Positions 35,887-46,808 of a stretch of DNA of 64,000 bases are shown here, piece after piece. Numbering within the stretch: the stretch's first letter is position 1; every line of letters starts with the position of its first letter. Under the pieces are notes generated by a model that saw only the letters and a program-made list of their open reading frames with translations, did not search any database and was not told the DNA's origin. This stretch comes from Rutstroemia sp. NJR-2017a BVV2 (taxonomy: Eukaryota; Ascomycota; Leotiomycetes; Helotiales; Rutstroemiaceae): contig NJPS01000046.1 of NCBI GenBank assembly GCA_002946415.1, forward strand, positions 558,001-622,000, in the 5' to 3' direction. The position numbers and the translations under genes are program-made.

Positions 35887-37986
35887 ATGGCCTCTGCTGA
35901 TGATTCTTCTGAACTATCGTCGGTGCCGTCTGATGACGAGAGTCTACAACTAACTAAGAAAGATGGCATTTTGAAATTCTTCTCAAAGACCCCCAAGCCT
36001 GGTTCGGCACCGAAAGTCGAAGCGTCGCCGCCGCGACCAAAGCGAGAACCATCACCTCCTCATGAATATGTGCTGGCAGATAATCCAGACATTGCTGTAA
36101 GTTCGAAATCCTTATCGTCGCGTACCTGCGGACTTTACACGTCTAAAACGCGTGGTTGTGGGAGGCAATGTTGGCTAACGGGGGATACTACGTAGTTTAT
36201 CGTCATGTTCCGCGCGCGATTTACTGATGCATTTCCAAAATCTCTACCCAACTTCGGTCCCCAAGAACTCGAGCGAGCCGTTGTCGATACTGTACCTGGC
36301 GAGCACGCTGAACAATTTCTTTGCGCATTGTTGGGACTTCTTCTAAATAGGAAGCAAGATGTAAAGTATGTAAATTTTGCTTGCGGTTTCTTGCCGTTTG
36401 CATTTGTCTAGGAGGGGCTATGGCTAATTCTCCCCTGTTGTTTATAGAGCAGGTCATTACAATCGCGCACTGGAGGAAGCTGTTCAAACACACAAGTCAC
36501 AATGGGCGAAGGATTGGGAAAGCAAGAATCCATTATCCGGCGGTGCTACCTTCACATCCATGTCTCCAACTGAACGGGTGAGTGGCCCGTCCGCCTCGGT
36601 CTTGACCTTGTTGTTTACTGATCTCGGACAGCTTACATTACTTCGAACTCTTGTTTTGTGGTCCCTCTCCTCCTCTGATGTTGTTAAAGGTATCATCACA
36701 GCTTCCTACAAACAAACTCGCCATGAAGACGATCTCAACCAACCTCTGTCCGTACAGTCGTGGGGCTCAGATGCGGATCGCCGTCGATACTTCCTGATAG
36801 AGGGCCTGGACGATACACATTTTAGAGTCTATAGAGAAAGCAACCATACCGTCACAAAGAGGACTTGGTGGAGTGTCGCAGGCGATATTGATGAATTGAA
36901 AGCATTGGCAGAGAAGCTCACCAAAGATGATGGTGGTCAAAAGGCCAGAACTTTGAGTAACAAGATACTCGCTGCTATTCCCCGATTCGAAGCGACCGAG
37001 GAGGTATGTCTGCTCCCGCTATACTTGCCCGAAATGCTTTTTGTCCTTCCTTGCTAATCCATTCTCAGAAACGACGACGACGAGAGTATAGACAGGCTCG
37101 TAAGGAGCAATTCAAGCGCCCGGAACATAATTTCTCTATGTATGAAGGTCGAACGAGAGGAAAGCGCATGAAGTATACTTACTCGGATGAAGAAGACGAG
37201 ATGTATTCCGATACTACTGGATCACGTCGTTCGACTCGCAACACGGGTACTAATACTCCAGCTGAACCTGCTGCCCCAACTGTTACTCAAAGCGGCCGTC
37301 AAGTCAGGTCCCGTGTTGGTGGTGCGTATGGTGAGAGTATGTTGAGTGGAACACACAGCACTAATGCAAACTACAACGACGTTGAAATGGAAGACGCCGA
37401 GGAGGTGTCCGGCTCCAGGCCACGCCGTGCAGCTGCGCCTGGCCGTGGCTCCACTTGGGCATCGAAAGGAAAGCACATCGAAGGATACAACTCAGTCGAC
37501 GAGATGGACGATGACGAGGAAGATGATGCTAGCGAGCAAGACTATGGTGATGACGAAGAAGATGATGACCAAATATCTTTGGTAAGCGAAAAAGACGAGC
37601 CGGACGACGACACCGCCGAGGATGAGGATATGGAAGGAGACGACGAGGTAAAGAAAAGCCTCATCGTGAAGTTACCAGTTAGGACACCAACGCCAGAAAA
37701 GAAGAAAACTACGATAAAGCTCCGCCTAAGCCCACAGCCAAACGCGGCTTCTGATGTTGAGTCCACCGCAGAGGGCGCCGTATGTCCAGGTTCGGCTATA
37801 AAGGCCGATGGCAATGAGCAGCCTCGAAAGTCTGTTCAGGGACTGGAGAACGGTACCCCGAAGGCCATCCCGATCTCTACGAAGCGTGTGTCCAATCCGC
37901 TCTCTCCTTCTCTAACCTTCCGGGGCAGCCCAGAAAAGCCTTCAGCCCTACCGCAATCTATTAATGTTGGCTTTGGAGGTTCTTAG
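35887..37986 (+). CDS. DDT/WHIM-type chromatin-remodelling protein (599 aa)
   Basis: Five exons: 35887-36096, 36196-36365, 36448-36577, 36632-37003 and 37069-37986. A Ser/Pro-rich N-terminus is followed by a DDT-like segment (about 75-135: FGPQELERAVVDTVPGEH, then LLGLLLNRK). Next come WHIM1-like RLTLLRTLVLWSLSSSDVVK (about 170-190) and WHIM2-like WGSDADRRRYFLIEGLDDTH (about 210-235). This order is typical of proteins working with ISWI-type remodellers. The second half is basic, then strongly acidic (runs of Asp/Glu near 470-520), with several Ser/Thr-Pro sites. A nuclear role in chromatin is inferred from the domains; the exact orthologue is not clear to me. Confidence 0.85.
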
Positions 37987-38472
37987 ATATTGCGGTCGAT
38001 TAGTACGAGTACTACAATTGTGTTATTACGGCAGCAAAGGCGTGGTTTACGTGGATTAAGTGGATTATTTGCTTTCGCGGGCGCTTCAAAAAAGAAAAGG
38101 TTTCAGCAGGCTGGTTGCTCTTCAAACATGACAGCTTCTACTGATTTTTAGAGATACCACCATCTCACGGTGTTATAATTAGACACGATTACTTTACCGT
38201 GTTGCCTTTAGAGGATTTTTCAGGATTGTATAATATTAAATGACTACAAGCACCTACTCGACGATTTTCTTGAACTGTGATCATGTCGAATTCGGCTTGC
38301 CGGTGAGATAACCACGAAACCACTCTTCTCTTCCAGAGGGGCATCTTTGAAAAATATAACTCTACAAGGCATGGAATTCTCAAAATGCACGATACTTTGA
38401 TTCTGTATATCCCCGGTCCCGAACGCCCCCAATGCAATTTCCATGCCCCCAAAACACTCATGATCATTATCT
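37987..38472. other. intergenic, convergent 3' ends
   Basis: About 490 bases between two convergent genes. Nothing seen in it. Confidence 0.6.
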
Positions 38473-39183
38473 TTACTCCATGGTCGAGGCCAACGTCTCA
38501 TAGTACTGCTCCAATACATCAGCAAAATGTACTTCGCAGCGTTCAATAAAGCATATGCAGAGGACTCACATCCCCCATTTCCGCCGCCAGCTTTGCATCC
38601 TTCCCGATGTTCGCCAACTTGTCCTTGATCGGCCAATTATTCACATTATACCACCAGCGACGTACCCTTGCACCGGCACTGTTGCCACTGAGTTGTGCAT
38701 TGCGATTCCAATGTTTCCAGCCGGCTACGAACAGGGTCATGACAACGCCTTGGAGAAGCGGCATGCACACCTAATCCCAAAGTTACCTCCGTAGTCCATA
38801 ACTTCCTACTCTAATATGAGAAAGGAAGTATTTACCTGATCCTTTATAGTAATAAAAGCTATCTTCCAGTACGAATCTGCCTGAGAAATACTTGCCAAAT
38901 AGCTCTGCTCGAAACGAAGGTCTGGAATGGGAGGGAAACTCGAGCGTCGCGGTATGGGCTTCAGCACATCGTATGGAATATCATCTATCTCTTCTCCATC
39001 TTCGAGATCAATCCCATCGTCGTCATCGTAAGCGTAGGAAGATGAGGATGAGCGGCGCGCCGTTACAGGCTCTTTGCGGGATGCGGTAGTTGAAGGATTG
39101 ATGTCATGCGTAGGGGATGGTGCTCGGTTTATTGAAGCCGATTGTATCGTGGATGCGATTTCCATGGGTACGGAATCAGACAT
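38473..39183 (-). CDS. DUF1770 family protein (193 aa)
   Basis: Three exons: 38836-39183, 38570-38770 and 38473-38505, in phase, with clean GTAAAT and GTGAGT donors. The N-terminal half is Ser-rich with an acidic patch (YAYDDDDGIDLEDGEEIDD). The block IPYDVLKPIPRRSSFPPIP followed by DLRFEQSYLASIS is, as I recall it, the hallmark of the fungal family DUF1770. After it comes a hydrophobic helix (PLLQGVVMTLFVAGW, about 119-135), which may be a single membrane segment. The last exon of only ten codons is inferred from splice signals. No function is known to me. Confidence 0.85.
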
Positions 39184-39680
39184 CTTGAAAGTTTATGATA
39201 CCTGGAGGATAGGAATTTGATATTGAATTTGTTGTAGCAATCATTGTAGCTAGGAGGGGTGCGGCAGAACTATTCGCCGTGCCGAGCCGAAGGCTTATGA
39301 TTGCTATCATCGTCATCTCAAACAAATCATAACCTGAACCCAAGGATCTCCTCATCTACTACATATGCAGCACTGTGATGGTCAAAACTTGATTGGTATG
39401 CATGCAACCGGGAAAGGGTTGAACTTCGTCCTGCGCCCCGGATGATATGTTCTTTGCTATTCACTTCCTCTTCATAGTAAGCAGGCTTGGAATCTTTGAG
39501 AGCTCTCTTTCCATTTTCAGCTCGAGCTGAAAAGAAAAAGCTTTGTGTGATTAGTCTATTGGTCGGCTCGTAGACCTTCGTCAGGGCTATAAATTTATCT
39601 CACAGTGCTTACTTACTTCACAAGTTTAAATACTTTGACTGTTCTATTTCGCATTACGACGATTGTCACAATCACGCAAG
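39184..39680. other. bidirectional promoter region
   Basis: About 500 bases between the DUF1770 gene and the next unknown gene, transcribed away from each other. Nothing else seen. Confidence 0.6.
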
Positions 39681-40899
39681 ATGAGTACTTCCGAAGCATC
39701 AATATTGGGTCATTCTTTGCCCGACCGCGCTGCCATGAAGCCGGAAAATACGAAATCTCAAGTGGATAATCCTGATTGTCCTAACCATCGTTTCCAGATT
39801 TCCCCGAAGACTCTACTTGAGCAGGAATTTCCCTATCAAGAAGCCTTCATGTCTGCAAGTCTCACTCGTTTGCAACATGGGATTTATGACGACGAGAAGA
39901 GATTGAGCTCGTATGGTCCGTCGTCGCATAACGTCACTTTTGTAGCCGTGACATTTGTCTTCCACCCTTTGCATTCTGTCGAGTATAGATTCAAAAGAGC
40001 TCGGATCAGCATTCAAGCGTTCAGAGCAGGAGGGGGTTCGGAGAAGGAAGCAGACCAGCCACTTCGGATTATCAAGTTTGCTCCGCATATTGCGTTTGGT
40101 CGATATTCAACAGAAAATCTACATTGGACCTTTTCCTTGGGTTAGTATTTATTGACCGCTTTTGCAATGGTGGCTGTCTCGGATATGTGCCTGATCAGAA
40201 ATTGTTTACTAACACTTCTCCAGGAGCCAGTTTGGGTGTAACGACTCCAATGACCACAACCATTACTCCATCAACGGAATTTGATAGATCTAAGGTAATT
40301 GGCACAATGCTAAAGATACAAGGATCGACTCGCTCGGTCAAGGGCATGGAAAGTAGCAAGCTCGTTTGGTCTCTGGAAGAAAACGAACAGCAATGTACAG
40401 GACTTCCAAGAGAATTCACATTCGTTTTTTTGGTGGAGCAGCCGGTTGCGAGGGCCCCTTTCTCTCTGCAAGTTGCTATTAGACCGGTGCTTTCGCAAAG
40501 TATTGATGCATTTAAGATGTTTAACGAAGTCGTCGCAAAATCCGACATATCAGCTGACGAAGTTGGACAAAAGTATGTATCAACCTCACATGGACCATCC
40601 CTCTCTAAGGGCGTCGGTCTTGGAACTACAAGAGGCACCCTCTCCAGAGTCAGGCTGACAGATCTTTAAGGTTCTCCAGCAGCCCGTGCAACTTTGCCAC
40701 TATGCAGGGTCAATTCGAGGATCTAGTGGAGTTGCCTGGCAACGCTACAAACATAAAGGTTAGAATTTCACGCCCTGGCAAAATGATATGTGCTAATCAA
40801 GTACAGGATTATATCGCTGTAACATCTGAAGGTATAGCTGAGATAGCCGTCGCAGGCTCAGGTAACTCCTTAGATAAGTTGAAATCGCTTCTCAAATAG
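39681..40899 (+). CDS. uncharacterised fungal protein (329 aa)
   Basis: Four exons: 39681-40140, 40224-40572, 40671-40758 and 40807-40899. All junctions are in phase and have standard borders. The start MSTSEASILGHS was chosen over an upstream in-frame codon because it fits the leader better. The body is a mix of beta-like stretches (VTFVAVTFVFHPL, FTFVFLVEQPV, FSLQVAIRPVL) with FKRARISIQAFRAG and IKFAPHIAFGRYSTENLHW. There is no signal peptide, membrane segment or catalytic motif that I know. The last intron (48 bases) is stop-free and a multiple of three, so a form with 16 extra residues is possible. I do not recognise the family. Confidence 0.75.
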
Positions 40900-41148
40900 G
40901 CATTTGAAGAGGAAAGCAGCAATTTTATGATGATCAAGGTTTATGTGCAAGAGATACCAAGGCTCGCTCAGATTCACCAATCAGTGTAACTGGATTCCCT
41001 CTACCAATCAAGTCATATTTCAAACACCAGAGTGAGTTCTATGTGCGAGCTAATTTATTGTTCTAAGATTGGTCAAGCAGCGCTGCCCGCTAATTGATAT
41101 CCCGTCACATCGAATCCTCTACAGCTCGACCCGCTCTCAAACATTTTG

Positions 41149-42669
41149 TTACTTACGAGAACTAGATTCATAGAATCTGGGCAGATCAGGATACATTTGC
41201 TGCAACATTGTGATTCCGACATAATGGCCAAGATATTGGGAAGGAATTGTGATGGGCGGTATCGCAGGTTGGTCGGCTTCGTGAGCCCCATTTCCATGTT
41301 TGACCTTGGCACATATCAATGCCATTTCCAACTGTGCTTGGCCATTGGCTGCAATCAGGGACTCCCATACTTCCCTCCACGTGATGGGTGATTTCCCCTC
41401 TCCGTAGAATATGTCGGGATGTTTGCGTCGATTCTCCCATATGTCAACAATGTCTCGATGAGTAAGAGGCTTTTCAAAGTTTCTTGCCATTCTAGCCTTC
41501 ATTTCTTCCGAAGCCCGACCTTTGTCGTTGGAGGGATGGGTAGCAAATGAGCGGAAGGTCAGAGGATCTGTACTGGAGCAGAGGGCATTCGATCCGTTTG
41601 AGGCCGAAGTTGGCTTGAATGCAAAACCGTATCGTGGCCCTTGTAGGTAGACCAAGTCACCGACATGCCAGTCCCAATGGGGCGAAGGAAGATGATTTCG
41701 CGGAGCCCAAGTAACGAAGTTAGTAGGGTCGAAGGTGACGCGGATTCTTGTCTGCTCGTGCCTATCCTCCTCGCTCGACTCGTACAACATCGTCCAGAGT
41801 CACTCCGCACCAAGAACTTCACTGTATGCAAGTACGTATGAGAGCAAGATTGCGAGGTTGCAATCGAGAACCAGTGCTTGCCTATCATCAGCCCTCAAGC
41901 CCGGAATCCCAGCCAGAGCACGCAGGACATCTTTTTGAGCAGTTTTTCGGCTAATACGATTAGTCTCAAACCCATAAGGAAGGGATCCTCGGAAATCACT
42001 GGCCCGCTCGATCTTTTGCTTGTATAGCAAAGGATTGAAATCCTTCTTATGGTTCTCGTAATAATGTTTGAGATACATCACGTTTTTCTTTTGGGAAAGC
42101 CAACTTAACCTACTCACGGTGACCAGCGCTAATTTCTCCACTTCCCCTTGGTTAAGTTCTAAAGTCCTAGGGATTTTAGCATAATGATCCTTCTCTCGGA
42201 GTTCAAAGCAATAGTGTTTGTTGCTCCAGGCCAATTGAATTTTGCAGACTTCAAAGAACCTCAATTCCTCATGATCAGGATGCTTCTTCGAGTAATCGTC
42301 CCAAAGACACTGTGGCATCTTGGGTCCTAGGGACTTGACGCCATGCAAATCCAACGTCTTCAAACTATCCTTGACCATCTGTAATCCAATGGGGTTGTCG
42401 TTCTTTTTATTGATGTTGTGTCTAAGGATTGCGGGGTACAGCCGGTCGATGATCTTTTGACCCATGGTCCCATATACATTTCGCACATCAGGTGCCACTC
42501 TAAGTTTGCCTGGAGATATCAATGAGGATGAGTCGAATGGGAATGAGACTGCTGGCCGACGCAGCTGCTTGAGTTGCCGAAGGGTCTTCCTTGCGTTTAC
42601 TCTATTGAATCTGGGCTCGGCGTTGGCTTTCAGTGGCTTCTGTCTTAGGGGCTGAGCGCTTAGTGCCAT
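41149..42669 (-). CDS. orphan hypothetical protein (478 aa if spliced)
   Basis: The frame from 42669 to 41149 is open except for one TGA at about 41800-41802. An 84-base intron (41752-41835; donor GTACTT, acceptor GAGCAG) would remove it in phase, giving exons 41836-42669 and 41149-41751. The donor is weak, so two separate genes, or a gene broken by a nonsense codon, are also possible. The protein is basic in its first 70 residues and then helical, with charged segments such as HYYENHKKDFNPLLYKQKIE and DIVDIWENRRKHPDIFYGEG. I recognise no domain. The 5' end is also uncertain, because a different coding-like frame overlaps it from 42880 downwards. Confidence 0.5.
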
Positions 42670-43110
42670 CACCTAGTTTCTCGGTCGGTGCCCGTCTAAA
42701 AGGTAGGTCTTTAGTTAGTTCGGTAGATTTGCCTCTCTTCTATCGATGGCTTCTATCTCCTGTAGAGGTAGAGCCATCAGATCCTGAGCTTCTGCGGGTA
42801 GATCGCTCTGTAGAACGATCTTTCCTGCTCTTGGCTTCGGATGAGCCTGCAATCTCTTGGGATCTTCCTTCACGTGGCATTTTTGTATTAGTATTGGTGG
42901 TTTACGGATACCAATAGCTGACACTACAGTGTAGTATACGGTTGAAGAAAGCAGATCTGGTGAATTATTTGGGATACTACTTACTGATTACCCAAGACGC
43001 CTTTATAGGCCTTACTAATATACCGTCTCAAATATCTTAGTGAGTGCGACCTGCCCCTTTGCTTCATCTCATCTAGAATACTGCTTGTTGGGTCCAAAAA
43101 TAGGTTGTGG
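42602..43110 (-). mobile_element. possible remains of a retroelement 5' end
   Basis: On the minus strand a frame from ATG 42880 reads MPREGRSQEIAGSSEAKSRK and continues hydrophilic, Ser/Arg/Thr-rich for 92 codons with one internal TAG (42740-42742). This composition resembles the start of a gag protein. Just upstream (minus sense) is TTGGTATCCG, which partly matches the TTGGTATCAGAG primer-binding site of copia-type elements. Further upstream, a TATATAG box precedes sequence ending in CCCAACA, like an LTR end. I see no second LTR and no pol gene. The case is circumstantial. Confidence 0.22.
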
Positions 43111-43966
43111 AATTCTCTCTATATAAGTTATAAATGAAAATTTTATAGAAATAAATCTGGTCGGGTCTGGTCGGGTCTGGCTGGTCTGGCCTGGCCTTAA
43201 TGGAAAAATAGTGCGATAAACCAAAAGAGGTTTATCCACACGAGAAGCAACAAATCAACATCTGCAGCATATCGTGTTGTATCTTAATCTGTAGAGAGAT
43301 GAAATAAACGAATGAGGGTGGAAAAGGCGCCGTTATACGACAAGTTCACTGCCACCGGCCGTCATTACGAAATACCTCTGTCAGGACATCAATACCCTTC
43401 AATCATAACAAGCACGTCTGCGATCAGACGCGATGGCACCACTCGGCACTTGCTTACAACTTTACAAGTCTTATCACCTAACCTTCTACCAGCTATCTGA
43501 GAGACTGATAGTTGTGCAATAGACAGATACATCAGAGACACTCTGGAAATATCGCTGTATCAGCGGCAGGAGTCGCAGGGCCATGTCAGGGCATCAAAGT
43601 CTGGAAAGAGATCCTGGCATCGGGTCTATGTCTCGTGAGGCTTTTTCCGTTCACCCCTCAGATTGTTCTTTTGGCTGGGCAGTCTTGTAAGGCTGCTTGT
43701 TGGTTTCCAACTCATGACTTGTGAGTGTGTGAGGCGGGGTGATGAAGCTTCAAAAGAAACCGGTGAGTTACCGTAACTGTTTGGGGCTGTGTTGGTGGTA
43801 TGCTAACTTGATTCCCTGGTATATGTAAACGAGGGTGCTGCCAAACTGTGGGAAGCCTGTGCCACAACCTTACATGAATCCAATTAGGCAGATGTTGCCA
43901 GAACGCAGTTATTAATTGCTCAAGTCCCTTCACGAAGATCACTGAACCTCCAGGCATTTCAGCAAC
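42670..43966. other. intergenic, with possible retroelement remains and no clear gene
   Basis: The left half contains the gag-like frame described separately. A short GGGTCTGGTC-type repeat lies at about 43158-43196. The right half (43200-43966) holds only short frames and the presumptive promoter of the DUF7730 gene. Confidence 0.5.
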
Positions 43967-45079
43967 ATGACATTGAAAAAATCAATCAAGGACAGTGCAG
44001 AAATCACTCTCTTTGTGGTTATTGGGATTATTGGCTGCCCGATCATTGTTCCCTTGATCTGTTACATCCTATGTCAACCGAGAGGCGAAGGGAGAAAGTG
44101 TGGCAATGGGAATAGGGACAGGAGACGAGAGAGAAAGGCTCGTGATGTTCTTAAAGAGAAGAGGGAAAACCGCCCAAGAAGTCTTCCTCCCAGCCGCCGT
44201 GAACTATCAGTCGAACGTGAAGGAAGGCGACCACGAATGATCTTCAGTCGATTACAAGGAAGGGGCAAAGGAAAGGTGTCAAGTCCGATAATGCGTCTTC
44301 CAGCGGAGTTACGAAGCCAAATATTGCTTGAGGTACTTGGGCAAAATGTGATCCATTTGGTTCAATGTCGAGGACGCCTCGGTCATATTCGTTGCAAGAT
44401 AGATGATATGCAGTCATTTCCGCATAATCTCAACGACCAATCTTATGATATCGAACGCAGATGCATACCTCCTTGTCAATTCTCCTGCAGAAACGCCGCC
44501 GAATTCCGGTATCCGTACATTTTAGAGTCTGTTACCTGTACAACATTGCATCCACCGCCCTCAGAAAACTGTCTCGGTGTTCTCCGAACTTGTCGGCAAC
44601 TCTACCGTGAAGGTATTGACGTGCTTTATTCGACGAATATTTTCGACGCCAACGATGCGGAAACGGTCCTTTTCCTTGCGCAAACGATTCGACCTCAAAG
44701 GCTGAAAGCTATTAAACACTTACAGATAAACGCAAAGGATCCATGGCCATGCCAAGATATAACGGAACTGCAGTCTCATGATTTTTACCTTGAGAGTATT
44801 AATGATGCGCCTCTTTGGGTGGAGTGTTGCAAGCTTATCGGATCTCAGATGACGGGCTTGCAGAGTCTAACAGTGCGGATCGGCGTCTATGAGCAAAGGG
44901 ATGCTCATGATCCATACACTAACAGACTTCTCAGGCGAGCTCTATACGATACAATGCTTGACACTATACGGGACAGTGGAATCAAAGGACTAGAGGGCTT
45001 CCGTTTGGAGATTGAAAGGGAGGAAGCCCAAGTAGTTGAAGACTTGCAGCAAAGGCTTCGGGATGTTGTTTGTGGTTGA
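43967..45079 (+). CDS. DUF7730-type protein with N-terminal membrane segment (370 aa)
   Basis: A single uninterrupted exon. Residues 13-34 (ITLFVVIGIIGCPIIVPLIC) are a strong membrane segment or signal anchor, followed by a very basic stretch (RRRERKARDVLKEKRE). From about residue 110 the sequence reads MRLPAELRSQILLEVLG, then LGVLRTCRQLYREGIDVLYS and NIFDANDAETVLFLAQTIRP. This F-box-like start plus the CRQLYxEG box fits the large fungal DUF7730 family. The members I know of lack a proven function. The membrane anchor is less usual for this family. The absence of introns fits the family, which often has one or none. Confidence 0.82.
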   Translation: MTLKKSIKDSAEITLFVVIGIIGCPIIVPLICYILCQPRGEGRKCGNGNRDRRRERKARDVLKEKRENRPRSLPPSRRELSVEREGRRPRMIFSRLQGRGKGKVSSPIMRLPAELRSQILLEVLGQNVIHLVQCRGRLGHIRCKIDDMQSFPHNLNDQSYDIERRCIPPCQFSCRNAAEFRYPYILESVTCTTLHPPPSENCLGVLRTCRQLYREGIDVLYSTNIFDANDAETVLFLAQTIRPQRLKAIKHLQINAKDPWPCQDITELQSHDFYLESINDAPLWVECCKLIGSQMTGLQSLTVRIGVYEQRDAHDPYTNRLLRRALYDTMLDTIRDSGIKGLEGFRLEIEREEAQVVEDLQQRLRDVVCG

Positions 45080-45411
45080 CATTACACAGACCGGAGGAGA
45101 GCAGTTCCTGGTCTCTGGCTCACGGTCTGCCGTATCATTTTCGCTATTCTTGAGGCAATGGCAATGAATATACCACATAGAAACTTATTGTGCCTGAAAG
45201 TCGACTGTGAATGTTAGTTCTAGGCAACCCACTTAAATGAACAGTCCTCGAGTAAAAGGCACGCATCGACGTTATTTAGCCAGCCGGAATTTTAAGCACG
45301 CTAGTTACGCCACAATCTCCAGATGTGGCGCTAAAACGGCAATCATGAATCGACTCAGCCTTAAACTTTTTGAACCTTCAACCAGCCATCACAACATCCA
45401 CAACCATCAAC
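45080..45411. other. intergenic, promoter of CWC2
   Basis: About 330 bases; nothing specific seen. Confidence 0.6.
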
Positions 45412-46646
45412 ATGGCCGACGTCGAAACTGCAACACCTCCCACAGCGTCACCGCCCGTAGAGGATACCGAGCAGTCCTCTACAGCACTCACAACTACACA
45501 CAATGAAGGAGCTGCGCCTGCGACCCGCAAAGTGAAGAAGATCATTCGGCGCAAAAAGCGTCCAGCGCGTCCACAAGTCGATCCATCAACTATAAAATCC
45601 GAGCCACCACCTCAGACGGGTACCATTTTCAACATCTGGTATAACAAATGGTCTGGTGGTGATCGTGAGGATAAATACCTCTCCAAAACTGCTGCTGCAG
45701 GCCGTTGCAACATTGCGAAAGACAGTGGGTATACTAAGGCCGACAAAGTAACCGGTAGCTACTTCTGTCTGTTCTTTGCACGGGGAATATGTCCGAAGGG
45801 TCAGGAATGCGAATATTTACATCGATTGCCGGGAATACATGATATGTTCAACCCCAATGTTGATGTCTTCGGCAGAGACAAGCATTCGGATTATAGGGAT
45901 GATATGGGTGGTGTAGGAAGCTTTATGAGACAGAACAGGACAATCTATGTAGGAAGGATACATGTTAGCGATGACATTGAGGAGATTGTCGCAAGACATT
46001 TCGCGGAATGGGGACAGGTGGAGAGAAGTATGTCCTTCCTTATCCATTCGTCTGTTGTATTGATCAGAATGCTAATGTCTAAAAAGTTCGTGTTCTCAAC
46101 ACCAGAGGTGTCGCATTCATCACTTATTCGAACGAATCAAACGCGCAATTCGCGAAAGAGGCAATGGCACATCAATCATTAGATCACAATGAAATTCTCA
46201 ACGTACGATGGGCAACAGCAGATCCTAACCCAATGGCACAAGCTCGGGAGGTGCGTAGGATAGAAGAGCAAGCTGCAGAGGCCGTTCGACGAGCATTACC
46301 TGCCGAATTCGTAGCTGAGATAGAAGGGCGAGATCCAGAAGCACGAAAGCGAAAGAGAATAGAAGGAACATTTGGATTGGCTGGTTACGAGGCTCCTGAT
46401 GATGTTTATTTCGCTAGAGGCGCAAATGCCGTTAATCCAGTGGGAAGGCAAGGGTTGGAATTGGAGGAGGAGCAGAGATTGATGTTGGAGGCTGATGCAT
46501 ATGAGCAAGCAGAGAAGCAAGAGGAGAATGGAATATTCTCAAGTAGTACTCTGGCTGCGCTGCAGAATGCCAAAGTATCCACTGCAAAGCCGAAGCCAGC
46601 GGCGCCAGCGGGACCTCTGGTGGCTTATGATAGTGATAGTGATTAG
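45412..46646 (+). CDS. cwc2: pre-mRNA-splicing factor Cwc2 (391 aa)
   Basis: Two exons, 45412-46027 and 46087-46646. The start MADVETATPP gives an acidic tail, then a basic KKIIRRKKRPARPQ block. The Torus/CCCH module follows (about 75-140): FNIWYNKWSGGDREDKYLSK, GRCNIAKDSG, and FCLFFARGICPKGQECEYLH carrying the zinc-ligand Cys/His set. The RRM starts at about 178 (TIYVGRIHV) and, after the intron, contains GVAFITYSNESNAQFAKEAM. Cwc2 contacts U6 snRNA and the intron near the spliceosome's catalytic centre and belongs to the NTC. The C-terminal region is acidic, rich in Glu, and ends in a Ser-Asp repeat (DSDSD), a probable casein kinase 2 target. Confidence 0.95.
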
Positions 46647-46808
46647 GGTCGAGCATTGGTGGAGTTTTGGAGTTGGCGAAAGTTTTATTGACAGGACGTA
46701 GCATAATCTAGTCCCGGGAGTGGACTAACAGAATACCAGGCATGCGCTCAATGTATTTCATGAAGCATGCTTGTCTAATACATACTTTTCTTGGTCATAT
46801 ATGTGCCA

